Of a stretch of 64,000 nt of DNA, positions 24,969 through 33,713 are shown piece by piece. Made by a program: the position numbers and the translations under genes. The notes under the pieces were generated by a model. The model saw only the letters and a program-made list of their open reading frames with translations, was not told the origin of the DNA and did no database searches. The stretch spans positions 3,389 through 67,388 of the forward strand of contig NZ_QAYE01000011.1 of assembly GCF_003053745.1 (NCBI RefSeq). Direction: 5' to 3'. Origin of the DNA: Sphingomonas faeni (GTDB lineage: Bacteria > Pseudomonadota > Alphaproteobacteria > Sphingomonadales > Sphingomonadaceae). Numbering within the stretch: position 1 is the first letter of the stretch; each line of letters starts with the position of its first letter.

Positions 24969-25379
24969 ATGCTTATAGAGCATTACATTGTTCAAGCCCC
25001 TGCCGAAGCCGGCGTTTCGATAGCGTGCCTGGGTGGCAACGAGCAAACTTTTGTGATGGTAAGCAATGCCGTCATCGAGAAAGGCTTGGGATCGCGTCCG
25101 ACGACTTCAGTGCAAAGGCGCACGTACGTTGTCGAGAATGCTGTTGCGTTCATCATGATCGCAAACGGTAAGCGGGTACGCTTTAGGCCGTCTACAAATC
25201 TAATATGGATCTTGTTGCGCGACATTCCTGCAGGATGCTGGAGAACCGGCGGTCTGGTGACGCCCGTAGCGAGGGACGCCGGCCTCGTGAACGGGAGGCA
25301 AGGTGCTTACATCCCGCCTCCCGCAGTCGCACTTATTTTGCCTTTATCAATCGTACGATACGACGATCCGGCCCGGTAA
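24969..25379 (+). CDS. Possible hypothetical protein
   Basis: A 136-residue frame from ATG 24969 with no recognisable domain and no signal peptide. It converges on and overlaps the end of the GH5 gene by 47 bases. A GGAAGG lies about 8 bases before the ATG, which favours a real start. Composition is only mildly protein-like, so this may be spurious. Confidence 0.35.
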   Translation: MLIEHYIVQAPAEAGVSIACLGGNEQTFVMVSNAVIEKGLGSRPTTSVQRRTYVVENAVAFIMIANGKRVRFRPSTNLIWILLRDIPAGCWRTGGLVTPVARDAGLVNGRQGAYIPPPAVALILPLSIVRYDDPAR

Positions 25380-26670
25380 TCACCCCGGCGCTGTTCGTCG
25401 CTGGAAACAGGTTCATCGTATAGGCGTCATTGGGATACGCGATATCCTGGTGCGCCGTCAGACGCAGCCCGGCCGCCCTGGCCGCTTTCAGAAAATTGTC
25501 GACGATCGGTTGCCATTCATCACGGTCTGGAGCGCCGAATTCCCCCATATGACCACGATCTGCAAAGCCGTGATTAGAAAGCCATTCGACAAAGGGTGCA
25601 ATCCGTTGGGCACCTAAATTGGCATTGGCAGGCGCTTTCTCACTTCCCCCGCCATAGACCCCGGCCGAACTCGCATCGAAATACTGATGAGCAGACCATA
25701 TGATCTTTTTCGAAGGGTCGTTTAGCGTGTGCAGCGTAGGATTGCGGGCTGGCCAGAACTCGGCACTTGCCCAACCATATCCGTCGATGACGATGGTAAT
25801 GGACGTATTGATCTTCCGGATCGCGTCGATTGCCGCCTGACAGGCCGTTCGCCATCCGCCTTCGCCTATGGCAAGATCATGCGGTTCGTTCATCAACTCG
25901 ATGCCAACGACAGCGGGATGACTTCCGAACGTCTTTACAATTTTAGCACAGTAATCGGCAAACGCCGCGATTGGCACCTGCGCCGATCCCAATTGCGCCT
26001 TGGACTTTTTACTCCAGGTGCCATCATAGCCAACATACCGCTCGCCATAGTTATGGCACAGATCAAGTATGACCCTGAGGTTGTTTTTCTGCGCGGTATC
26101 CAGGTAATATTTTACGAGTGCGACCGTGTTACGCAGAGGATTGTTGGCATCAGCGTAGTGATCCAGCAGCTGCTCACCCAGTTCTCCATTGATCCGCGGC
26201 TGCATGCGCTCCCATGACGCTTCGAGCCGGACATGATCCATACCTACGCTGGCGTAATATGCAAAATGACTGACGGGCGTAACAAAGACCTCCCCGTTGA
26301 GATGGCCTGGCAGGGTGTCGGGCGCCCCTTCCATGGTGGATAATGAAACGCCGCGCGCAAACACCGATACGGCGCCTACCGCCGTGCCAGTCTCGTTGGG
26401 CGTGGCTGCCGGCGGAACGACAGCGGGTTCTGGCGCTGTGGTCGGAGTCGGGGTCGGGGCTGGCGTAGGTAATGGCGCTGGCGTTGGTACCACTGTGATT
26501 CCGGTGTCGGCAGCACCAGCACCGGCGGACTCGCCGCCACAGCCCGCAAGGGCCGCACCGCCCAGTGTGAGCCAGGCAATGACATGACGACGATCAATAA
26601 TCATGGGTGGCGCATCGCTCTCGTCTTCTGGAGCAATCGAGGCATGGGGATCGAGATCAAATGGTCGCAT
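25333..26670 (-). CDS. GH5-family endoglycanase lipoprotein
   Basis: The 445-residue product has a lipoprotein signal (WLTLGGAALAGC, lipid-bearing C44), a Pro/Thr-rich linker (about 60-92), and a GH5 (beta/alpha)8 barrel. The acid/base glutamate is in ELMNEP (E262) and the nucleophile in HMGEFGAP (E377); HNYGERY and HQYFD are further active-site segments. It should hydrolyse beta-linked glucan-like bonds at the cell surface or in the periplasm. EPS loci often carry such a glycanase to trim polymer length or clear misrouted chains. A shorter start at ATG 26604 is possible. The gene stands alone. Confidence 0.9.
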   Translation of the reverse strand: MRPFDLDPHASIAPEDESDAPPMIIDRRHVIAWLTLGGAALAGCGGESAGAGAADTGITVVPTPAPLPTPAPTPTPTTAPEPAVVPPAATPNETGTAVGAVSVFARGVSLSTMEGAPDTLPGHLNGEVFVTPVSHFAYYASVGMDHVRLEASWERMQPRINGELGEQLLDHYADANNPLRNTVALVKYYLDTAQKNNLRVILDLCHNYGERYVGYDGTWSKKSKAQLGSAQVPIAAFADYCAKIVKTFGSHPAVVGIELMNEPHDLAIGEGGWRTACQAAIDAIRKINTSITIVIDGYGWASAEFWPARNPTLHTLNDPSKKIIWSAHQYFDASSAGVYGGGSEKAPANANLGAQRIAPFVEWLSNHGFADRGHMGEFGAPDRDEWQPIVDNFLKAARAAGLRLTAHQDIAYPNDAYTMNLFPATNSAGVITGPDRRIVRLIKAK

Positions 26671-27155
26671 CGTGTAGGCTTTCGTCGATCTGTAAGTATT
26701 TCGCGGCCAAACGTCGGGGCAAGCTCCGTCTATCTCGATAGCTGGTCCGCCACCTAGCGCTGTGAAATACTATAAGTTTAACTTTACGATCAGCCACGAA
26801 CTTCTCAATGAAGATGAGTGTCAGGCTTTCGGATTTTTTTAAACGCTATTCTCGTATTTTTACGAGTAATGGTGCTAAGAAAAATAAGGACCGATACTGG
26901 ATAATAAATAGTTAATTTCAGCCAAGATAAGATTGGCGCAAATCCCAAATCATATCGTCGCCTTCCGTTATTCTGCGCATAGGCCCTATGCCTTACGTCG
27001 ACCCTGAAATGCGTTAGGCGCCCGTTGGCTGCAAGTAGCCCAATGGGGGTAGGGGACTTACCCCCAAAGCGGTAGACCTTCATTCTGGTTTGAGATTTTA
27101 GCGATGAAGCTGAACGGTCCGGCGGGCCGACCCAAAGGATCTCGCCGGCGCCAGA
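26671..27155. other. AT-rich intergenic region
   Basis: No gene is supported. CTCGTA-TTTT-TACGAG (26851-26866) is a small perfect hairpin that may end the Alg14-like operon. The promoter of the GH5 gene should also be here. Confidence 0.5.
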
Positions 27156-27617
27156 TCATATAACTTTTCCCCAAAAATCAATATCTTGCTCGGCCGCCAA
27201 TGCAGGCCATTGTGCGATGACCTTGGTCGCAATGTGCTTGGCGATACGTCCCGACATCGACAAATGCTCGGTGCTGGAAATGCTATCGATCCAAAGTGAC
27301 TTTACGCCGAGCAGCCTTCCTAGGAGGACGAATGGAAGCATAGGGGCGGATCCCGTCGTGATTATCGCCGACGGCTTTTCGTCGCGTATAATTCGAAACG
27401 CTCGAGCGACTATGGGAAGGAACGCGGCTACGCTAAATCGCGAGGCATCGGGGACCGCATGGAACCGGCTTTCAGGTACGACGCTCGCGTAATTTTCAAA
27501 CGTTGAGATATATACGACGTCAAATCCCGCGAATGCCGGCCGCAACCGCAAGAGCTCGATCCAATGCCCCCCCCCCGACGCACCAGCTAGGATGACCACG
27601 CGCCGGCTCGACGTCAT
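27156..27617 (-). CDS. Alg14-like glycosyltransferase subunit (PssD-type)
   Basis: The 153-residue product starts ILAGASGGGHWIELLRLRP and has ITTGSAPMLPFVLLGRLLG and KSLWIDSISSTEHLS, the layout of Alg14/PssD/EpsE-type membrane anchors. In this family the Alg14 part anchors and binds acceptor, and a separate Alg13-type partner (GT28 C-terminal domain) binds the UDP-sugar. That partner is 8.8 kb away on the other strand (36443). The ATG at 27617 shares a base with the previous stop (TGATG). Codons 14-17 contain a run of ten G residues (27567-27576) that could slip and switch the gene off. Confidence 0.85.
   Translation of the reverse strand: MTSSRRVVILAGASGGGHWIELLRLRPAFAGFDVVYISTFENYASVVPESRFHAVPDASRFSVAAFLPIVARAFRIIRDEKPSAIITTGSAPMLPFVLLGRLLGVKSLWIDSISSTEHLSMSGRIAKHIATKVIAQWPALAAEQDIDFWGKVI
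27567..27576 (-). repeat. Ten-base poly-G tract within the Alg14-like gene
   Basis: Ten consecutive C residues on the plus strand (G in the coding strand) fall in the codons for Ser-Gly-Gly-Gly. A change of one base would shift the frame near residue 16. Confidence 0.9.
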
Positions 27618-28174
27618 CAAAAGTACCGCTCGGCGACCCTGACGGTATCACCAGGGTGAAGGGGCGTCGCGGCGGTTAGAACCGTCGACACTTCTACGCC
27701 TGCGTCGTCGCGAATGATGAAGATGTTGCGTTTGTTCGCTCGGTAGGTAAATCCTTGTGCTGTTGCGACTGCCTTTACGACCGTCAACCCGTTGGTGAAG
27801 GGATATTGGCCAGGCTTTGCGACTTCTCCCAGAATATAATATGGCCGGTACTCCGTCACTTCTGCTCCCACTCGCGGATCGCGGACAAAACCCCCACCTG
27901 CCAGCTTGCCGCTGATCGATTGTTCCAGCTGAGAGGGAGTCAAGCCGACGACCTTTACCGCGCCGATCAGCGGCAAGGCGATCGATCCGTCCGCCGAGAC
28001 AACAAAGTCCCCACCAAGCTCCTTGAATCCGAAAGTCGTAATCCGGATCTTATCACCGGCGCCCAATAAATAGGCCGACTGCATCGCAACAGCGTTGCCT
28101 GGCGGTAAGGCTTTGGCGACGCATCCGGACACCATCATCGCCGTCAGGCTCGCTAGCGCAATATTTCTGTTCAT
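27617..28174 (-). CDS. Outer-membrane polysaccharide export (OPX, Wza-like) lipoprotein
   Basis: From ATG 28174 the 185-residue product has a lipoprotein signal (lipobox SGC near residue 17), a polysaccharide-export domain (YLLGAGDKIRITTFGFKELGG, then DGSIALPLIG), and an SLBB-type domain (YYILGEVAKPGQYPF). It lacks the long C-terminal part of E. coli Wza, including its amphipathic outer-membrane helix, as do many short alphaproteobacterial OPX proteins. The pore may then be supplied by the beta-barrel protein at 37862. Its ATG overlaps the preceding GT4 stop (TGATG). Confidence 0.92.
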   Translation of the reverse strand: MNRNIALASLTAMMVSGCVAKALPPGNAVAMQSAYLLGAGDKIRITTFGFKELGGDFVVSADGSIALPLIGAVKVVGLTPSQLEQSISGKLAGGGFVRDPRVGAEVTEYRPYYILGEVAKPGQYPFTNGLTVVKAVATAQGFTYRANKRNIFIIRDDAGVEVSTVLTAATPLHPGDTVRVAERYF

Positions 28175-29433
28175 CAAGACCCCTCCCCTTGGTAGCGTTC
28201 ATGATAGCCCTGCCCCGCAACAGTGACGCAGCTATTTGGTATGGTATCTCTATTCGCAGTTGCGTGGCGGCTTGCCCTGCCATCCCGGGGACTCGCGCAA
28301 TTCCTGTAGCGCAGTGCTCGCCGGTAAATAGTTTCGATCTCGTGGAGAACGGCGGGCCACGCGAAGGAGGCGAGCAAGCCCGGTAATGATGCGGCACGAT
28401 CCTTTTGCCCGGCAAAAGCCTTGAACTGAACCAGGAATGGCACCGGGTCGGGGCGTGTTTCGAAGTCGATCAGCATGCCCATCTTCAGCCGTTCGAGTGT
28501 TCGCTGGAACGCCGGTATGTTTGAGAGAACCGGGAACAATCCAGCGGCAGCAGCTTCGACTGCAGCAATCCCAAAACCTTCGTACCGCGACGCGCAGGCA
28601 AAAACGCTGCAGCGCGCGATCAATTGGCACAGTTGCCTGTCGGTCGGTGTCGCGTGGAATTCGACCGCGTCCTCGATACCCAGCCGCGACGTCAGGGCCT
28701 GGAGAGTGGCGATCCTGGTTCCCATCTCCTTGCCCGCGACAATGAGGCGCCACGCTGGCGCTGTCTGGTGAACCGCCGCAAACCAGATCAGCAGCCGGTC
28801 CACGTTCTTGCTTGGTGCCAACCGCCCGAAATAGATCATCGTCGTTGCAGTCAGGTCACCCAGGCCCTTAAATTTCTCGGTGTCGACCGCGTTTTCGACC
28901 AGAATGACCTTTTCTTGCGCAATCGGGGAAAAGGTCGCGGCATCCTGAACGCTGGATGCCAGGACGGCCTCATACCGTCTGAGACTGAGGCGCGTAACGG
29001 TCGCAAACCAGTAGCGCTTGAGCCATCCGCCGCGCGATGTGTGAAAGATGCCGCCATGGGTCGAGACGACCATCGCCCGGCGATGCCACCGCTGGGTCAC
29101 GGCCAACAGGTCAACCGAAGACTCGATGCCGTGGACGTGAATGATGTCTGCATCGTCAACATGGCGAATGATGCCGGGCGCGAAGGGATATTTTTTGAAG
29201 CCGCGATACGGCACTCGAACAATTTCTACGCCGGAACAATGCTCCCTAGAAGGAAGCCTTGCTGGCTCGCCGTCAAAGATCCGATCAAGCGTGACAACGC
29301 GGACACGGTGCCCCGCCCGCGCCTGTCCAATCGCAAGCAGCGATACGAAATTTTCGATCCCGCCAATGCCAGGTAGATATTGCCGTACCACATGGACGAT
29401 GGACATCGGCGAAATGGTGCTGATACTCGTCAT
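28174..29433 (-). CDS. Family 4 glycosyltransferase
   Basis: From ATG 29433 the product has 419 residues. N-terminal GT-B features are HVVRQYLPGIGGIENFV and IIHVHGIESSVDLL. The C-terminal half has IYFGRLAPSKNVDRLLIWF and the E-x7-E motif EGFGIAAVE. The start ATG overlaps the TGA of the priming transferase (ATGA), so it is coupled to it and may add the second sugar of the repeat unit. Longer in-frame starts overlap the upstream gene. The C-terminal 50 residues are basic and unlike the family core. Confidence 0.9.
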   Translation of the reverse strand: MTSISTISPMSIVHVVRQYLPGIGGIENFVSLLAIGQARAGHRVRVVTLDRIFDGEPARLPSREHCSGVEIVRVPYRGFKKYPFAPGIIRHVDDADIIHVHGIESSVDLLAVTQRWHRRAMVVSTHGGIFHTSRGGWLKRYWFATVTRLSLRRYEAVLASSVQDAATFSPIAQEKVILVENAVDTEKFKGLGDLTATTMIYFGRLAPSKNVDRLLIWFAAVHQTAPAWRLIVAGKEMGTRIATLQALTSRLGIEDAVEFHATPTDRQLCQLIARCSVFACASRYEGFGIAAVEAAAAGLFPVLSNIPAFQRTLERLKMGMLIDFETRPDPVPFLVQFKAFAGQKDRAASLPGLLASFAWPAVLHEIETIYRRALRYRNCASPRDGRASRHATANRDTIPNSCVTVAGQGYHERYQGEGS

Positions 29434-30128
29434 CAGTACGCACTGCGATCGCGCACCATTTTGGGCACTGTTTGGAAGATAATTGCAATGTCGAACAACG
29501 GTGTCCACCGCCTGATATATTCCACATCGGCATCAAGACGTCGTGCCATGTAAGACAGATCATGAATTTCGCCACGCAGTCCACGCACCTGTGCCAGCCC
29601 AGTAAGGCCGGGCTTGACCAGGAAGCGATTATTATATCCATCAAGCAACGCGCTGTAGTGGCGATCATGGGCAAGGGCGTGCGGCCTTGGACCAACCAGC
29701 GACATGTCTCCTAAGAGAATATTGAACAATTGAGGAATTTCGTCGAGACTGGTGCCTCGCAGGAAACGCCCAACCGGCGTGACACGCATATCACCGCGGC
29801 ACGCGTGCGCAATCATGTCACCATCCTCGATGACCGTCATAGTTCGAAACTTAATGATCCGGAACGGTCGGCCACGATATCCGGTTCGGGTTTGCCGGAA
29901 AAAAATCGGCCCATGCGTGGTCGATTTGATGAGGATGGCGATCATGACCAAGACAGGTGCGCTGACGAGCAGCGCCAGCAGTGAAACGACGATATCGATT
30001 ATACGCTTCGATGACGAGTCCGATTGATTGGCACCCTTATTCAACGTTTGCGGCACCTCTCCACCGACGACTTTCACGGTACCATTATTGATGGCTGCAT
30101 CGTTACTGGTGTCTGCCGACAAAAGCAT
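29433..30128 (-). CDS. Priming sugar-phosphate transferase (WcaJ/ExoY-type)
   Basis: The 231-residue product has one membrane helix (about 43-68, KRIIDIVVSLLALLVSAPVL) and the bacterial sugar transferase core: GPIFFRQTRTGYRGRPF, KFRTM, R-x-L-R-x-T-S-L-D-E-I-P-Q-L-x-N, MSLVGPRPH and VKPGLTGLAQVRG. It transfers a hexose-1-phosphate to undecaprenyl phosphate, the first step of repeat-unit assembly. The length is that of the short monotopic class (without the four extra N-terminal helices). A 120-bp AT-rich gap to the kinase-like gene upstream could hold an internal promoter. Confidence 0.93.
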   Translation of the reverse strand: MLLSADTSNDAAINNGTVKVVGGEVPQTLNKGANQSDSSSKRIIDIVVSLLALLVSAPVLVMIAILIKSTTHGPIFFRQTRTGYRGRPFRIIKFRTMTVIEDGDMIAHACRGDMRVTPVGRFLRGTSLDEIPQLFNILLGDMSLVGPRPHALAHDRHYSALLDGYNNRFLVKPGLTGLAQVRGLRGEIHDLSYMARRLDADVEYIRRWTPLFDIAIIFQTVPKMVRDRSAY

Positions 30129-30248
30129 AGCATAATCCTTTGCATATCATCGGCAATACATACTCTACTTGGGCATAGCTTATTGAGTTCATAAGTATAG
30201 TATAACTATTTGACGATATGACTACTTCGTAGTCTCAGGGCGCAAGTG

Positions 30249-30971
30249 TTACACATCAGTTGCGATAATGATCCCGAACACGGTCGTGCCCATTGCTGAA
30301 AGGCGCTGGGTAATATGATCAACCCTTGCAATTTCGGTTTTGTTACGACGGACAACCAGCACAACGCCGTCCATTACCTCGCATAACGCCGGAGGATCGC
30401 TTGTTGCGTTGCCGCCATCGACGATCAACATATCCTGCCAGTCCAGTAGCGGCATCACGCGTCGGTGGAACCGTTCTGCATCGACGTGATCTGCATCGTC
30501 GGTATCGGCCGATCCGGCTGACAGCAGCGACAGGTTGCGGACAGACGTACCGACAGGTGCTGTGCGGGCCTCGCTTACCCCCGCAAGGACAGCCGAGAGA
30601 CCAATACCAGGCAGCACGCCCAGCAGGTCTTGCTGCATGGCACCGCTGACATTGGCGTCGACAATGACCGTCGTCACGCCGGTTCGTGCGTAGGATATAC
30701 CAAGGTTTGCAGCAATAAAGGCGGCCTCTGCACCGGCGTCGATGCCGACTACGGCAATGGACCGTGCCGGTGCGGCGCTGGGCCGTACTAGCGCTGAGAT
30801 CGACAGCCTCAGCGATCTGATCAACTGACCGATCAGATCGTCGCCGTGCAAACCGCCCGCCGCTGGAGCGGCCGGTAAACGGTCGACCGGCAGCTGATGA
30901 GCCAGTGCGTCGCCCTTGGCGTATACAAGCTCTTCTGTACCGACATTGTCATCTATCGAACGGATCCGCAT
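30249..30971 (-). CDS. Degenerate BY-kinase-like ATPase
   Basis: The 240-residue product follows the Wzz gene directly, where a tyrosine autokinase (CpsD/GelE-like) is expected, and has the same fold order. The P-loop position reads GIDAGAEAAFIAANLG: the Walker A Lys and Ser/Thr are absent. Walker A' is VIVDANVSG and the second motif MLIVDGGN. There is no C-terminal tyrosine cluster. It probably does not hydrolyse ATP or autophosphorylate, yet the frame is intact and the gene is coupled to wzz (TAATG), so a structural role with Wzz is likely. It could also be a diverged member with an alternative nucleotide site. Confidence 0.8.
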   Translation of the reverse strand: MRIRSIDDNVGTEELVYAKGDALAHQLPVDRLPAAPAAGGLHGDDLIGQLIRSLRLSISALVRPSAAPARSIAVVGIDAGAEAAFIAANLGISYARTGVTTVIVDANVSGAMQQDLLGVLPGIGLSAVLAGVSEARTAPVGTSVRNLSLLSAGSADTDDADHVDAERFHRRVMPLLDWQDMLIVDGGNATSDPPALCEVMDGVVLVVRRNKTEIARVDHITQRLSAMGTTVFGIIIATDV

Positions 30972-32338
30972 TACATCCCTCCTGCCAAGATGCGTCCCGG
31001 GCGGGACGTCGCAAAATTGAATCTGCCAATCACAGAAGCATCGGTTGCCTCCATCAGTCCGGCTGAGGTGCGCACAAGCGGCCGACGAACTTCAAGAATC
31101 ACCGCTGTGAGGACGCCGAGTACCAGCCCTGCAAGCGCTGCGATAAAGACAAGCAACGGTACATTGGGACTGGCTGGCAACAAAGGCGGCGTTGCGCGGT
31201 CCACCTGCTGCGCGTTCGTCGTCGGCAGTCCGCTTTGCAGCCGCATGAGGTTCAACCGCTGCGTGACCGCGTCATAGGCCTTTTGCGCGGTAGCGACGTC
31301 GTTCTGCAGTGCCTCGACTTCGCTCTGATTGCCGGACAAGGCCAACATCCGAGCGCGCTGTTGCGACACTAGGGCCTCAAGTTGGGACTCGCGGGACGAT
31401 GCAGCCGAGCTGGCGACCTTCACCGATCGGCTGGCGGTCGATGTCTCGCTGCCCAATTTTGCGCGTAGCACCGCCAGTTCGGCTTGCGCGGCCAGCATAT
31501 CAGGGTGGTTGGGTCCGTAATTCGATCCCAGTTGGCCAATCTTTGCTTCGCTGATCGCAGCCTGCTGCCTGAGCGACTGGATCACCGCAGTGGACTGAAC
31601 ATCTGGCGATTCTGTTACCCGCGTGCCTGCGCGAGCGCGCAAATCGGCAGCGCCGCCCTCGGCCTGGGCGAGCTGCCCCGACAGCGCGCTCAATCGGTCC
31701 GCCTCGAGCGCCAGCACGCTGCCATCCACTATACCGTGGCTACGCTGAAAGTCGGTGACCCGGCTCTGTGCATCTTCCAACTTGGCGCGAACCTCATTGG
31801 TCCGCTGCTGGAACCAGCTGGCATATTGCTTGGCGGTATCCGTGCTGATTTGCATCCGCATCGAGACAAAGTTCGCGGCAAAACTGTTGGCAATCCGCGC
31901 GGCAAAGTCAGGGTTGCTGGCACGGAAGCGCACGGCAAGGACATTGGTGTCGCGCTCCGGCAGCACCTCGAGCTGGGCAAGCAGGTCGGTGGTAAGCCAG
32001 CGCTCGAACGATCCTGCTTTATGACCGCCCTTGGCCCATGCGTTTGCAAGCGTGCGGTCCGCCAACAGCCTTTCCGATACAATGACGCGCCGCGCGACGG
32101 CATCGCTTTTGATAATATCGGCTTGCGTGCCGAGCAGCGATCGGTCGTCCTGCGACGCGCTCGACTCCTGCAGCGCCGGGCTTGGTCCCTTCTCGTCGAA
32201 CAATAGCGAGGCGCGGGCAACATAGGATCGCTCGACGGTCGATATCCACAACATCGCCAACCCGATGGTCAGGGCAAAAATACCGAGAATGAGTTTCCAA
32301 CGGGCGCGCAACGCAGCCCACATATCGGACGAAAACAT
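30971..32338 (-). CDS. Wzz-type chain-length determinant / polysaccharide co-polymerase
   Basis: The 455-residue product has an N-terminal membrane helix (about 14-32), a long periplasmic coiled-coil region (about 160-370, with repeated Q/A/L heptads), and a C-terminal membrane helix (about 385-410, VPLLVFIAALAGLVLGVLTAVIL). It corresponds to the membrane half of Wzc without a fused kinase; the separate kinase-like protein comes next. It sets chain length and links the inner-membrane polymerase to the outer-membrane exporter. It starts 6 bp after the AAA ATPase gene. Confidence 0.92.
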   Translation of the reverse strand: MFSSDMWAALRARWKLILGIFALTIGLAMLWISTVERSYVARASLLFDEKGPSPALQESSASQDDRSLLGTQADIIKSDAVARRVIVSERLLADRTLANAWAKGGHKAGSFERWLTTDLLAQLEVLPERDTNVLAVRFRASNPDFAARIANSFAANFVSMRMQISTDTAKQYASWFQQRTNEVRAKLEDAQSRVTDFQRSHGIVDGSVLALEADRLSALSGQLAQAEGGAADLRARAGTRVTESPDVQSTAVIQSLRQQAAISEAKIGQLGSNYGPNHPDMLAAQAELAVLRAKLGSETSTASRSVKVASSAASSRESQLEALVSQQRARMLALSGNQSEVEALQNDVATAQKAYDAVTQRLNLMRLQSGLPTTNAQQVDRATPPLLPASPNVPLLVFIAALAGLVLGVLTAVILEVRRPLVRTSAGLMEATDASVIGRFNFATSRPGRILAGGM

Positions 32339-32344
32339 TGTGTC

Positions 32345-33649
32345 TTACCCCTCTCTTAGATTGGCTGCCTGCGCCGCGTGCCCGATCGCCAGGATTGCCA
32401 GCAGAAATTGTGGAGCCGCGCCGTCGCGAAAATAGAAGCGATCGGGATGGCTCTCGTCGGCCAACAGCGCGGACCCCAGCACTGTCTGCATGTCACTATC
32501 GGCATGGACGCAATCGGTGACCGCCGCCTCGCGTGCGCAGTGCTCAAGACCCTCGCGTGTCTCAGGCGCTGCGGTCTCAAGACTTCTGAACAGCGTCGCA
32601 TCCGGACCATTTACCATTGCCCAGGTATCGAACGCGCGCGCCATGCCTGCCTGCATGATGGTCATATCGATATTACGGGTCCCGCGGCGCGTTGCCTCGA
32701 TCGCGGCAACATAGCAGAACAGCTGAAGATGATAGGGCGATCCGCACGAGATCGATGTAATCAAGGTACGGCATGCGGCGTCGAAGGTTACGCCCGCTCG
32801 AGCAGCACCGGTATCGATCAGGGCCAGCATGTCACCTTGTGAAATGCGCCCGATAGGGACTGGTACGAGATGACGACGAAGTGAGGGGTGACACCGTATA
32901 AGATCGTCCAGGGTACGGCCAATCCCGACGATCATAACCTGCACTGAGGACCGTGCGTCCGACAAAAGCTTTATCAGTGTCGCGACCTGCTCGACGACTG
33001 CGGCACTCTCGGCGCGATCGAATTCATCGAAGATCAATATTACTTGCCGGCCATCTGATAGATATGAAAATAGATCGACAATCGCACGCGCGCCAAACTC
33101 TCCGTCCAGAAGCTTCATATCACGGTCAAAATTCACCTTTTCTTTCAACGATACCGATGATTCGGGAATGAAGGCGAGATACGGGCGAATGAGTTCGGCA
33201 AACGACGTGGCGGCTTCGCAGGCAGCGTAAATGACAACGGCGCCTTGCTGATCGGCATAATCGCCAAAAACCTGAGCGAGGGAAGTTTTCCCCGACCCAC
33301 GCGCGCCGTGGATGACCGCGTGCTGGCGGTTGAAGAGCACGGCGTCGAACAATGCTTCTAGCTTGTCGTCACGACCATGAAGGTTTTTGCGCTGGCGAAC
33401 CGGGTGTGCGGAATCGAACGCATTCATGATCCGCACGGTTTCGTTCCGGTTTATCAGGCGACCGCCGAACGGAATTGGGGTGGCTTCGGCGCGAGCCGCA
33501 ATGTCGGCGTGTTCCGGTTCAAGCGGCTGTATCACGGCGCCGTAATGCCGCTGATCAACTGGCGAGGCGACCAGCCACTGCCATAGCCCATTCCAGACCC
33601 GCAGCAGCATATTGCCGTCGGCTTTCGTTGACGCGAGACTAACGTTCAT
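32345..33649 (-). CDS. ORC-like AAA ATPase in the EPS operon
   Basis: The 434-residue product has a clear P-loop (IHGARGSGKTS, K121), a Walker B site (LIFDEFDRAE, D208/E209) and sensor-type segments (MIVGIGRTLDDLI), the order found in ORC/Cdc6-like and STAND-type AAA ATPases. The N-terminal 85 residues and C-terminal 100 have no recognised domain. It lies between the polymerase and Wzz genes, six bases before Wzz, so it is part of the EPS operon. Exosortase-type EPS loci contain an ExeA-like ATPase at a similar place, but this protein lacks that family's start. Its job may be energising or gating assembly; this is inference. Confidence 0.8.
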   Translation of the reverse strand: MNVSLASTKADGNMLLRVWNGLWQWLVASPVDQRHYGAVIQPLEPEHADIAARAEATPIPFGGRLINRNETVRIMNAFDSAHPVRQRKNLHGRDDKLEALFDAVLFNRQHAVIHGARGSGKTSLAQVFGDYADQQGAVVIYAACEAATSFAELIRPYLAFIPESSVSLKEKVNFDRDMKLLDGEFGARAIVDLFSYLSDGRQVILIFDEFDRAESAAVVEQVATLIKLLSDARSSVQVMIVGIGRTLDDLIRCHPSLRRHLVPVPIGRISQGDMLALIDTGAARAGVTFDAACRTLITSISCGSPYHLQLFCYVAAIEATRRGTRNIDMTIMQAGMARAFDTWAMVNGPDATLFRSLETAAPETREGLEHCAREAAVTDCVHADSDMQTVLGSALLADESHPDRFYFRDGAAPQFLLAILAIGHAAQAANLREG

Positions 33650-33713
33650 CGCACACCATTTCGCATAGGAACCCCCGGTAAACGGACATGGACATCGGCT
33701 ATGACGCGGCAGG

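Noticed and set aside
28624..29376. 250-codon plus-strand frame in the GT4 gene
   Set aside because: It is antisense to a well-supported glycosyltransferase and has no motif.
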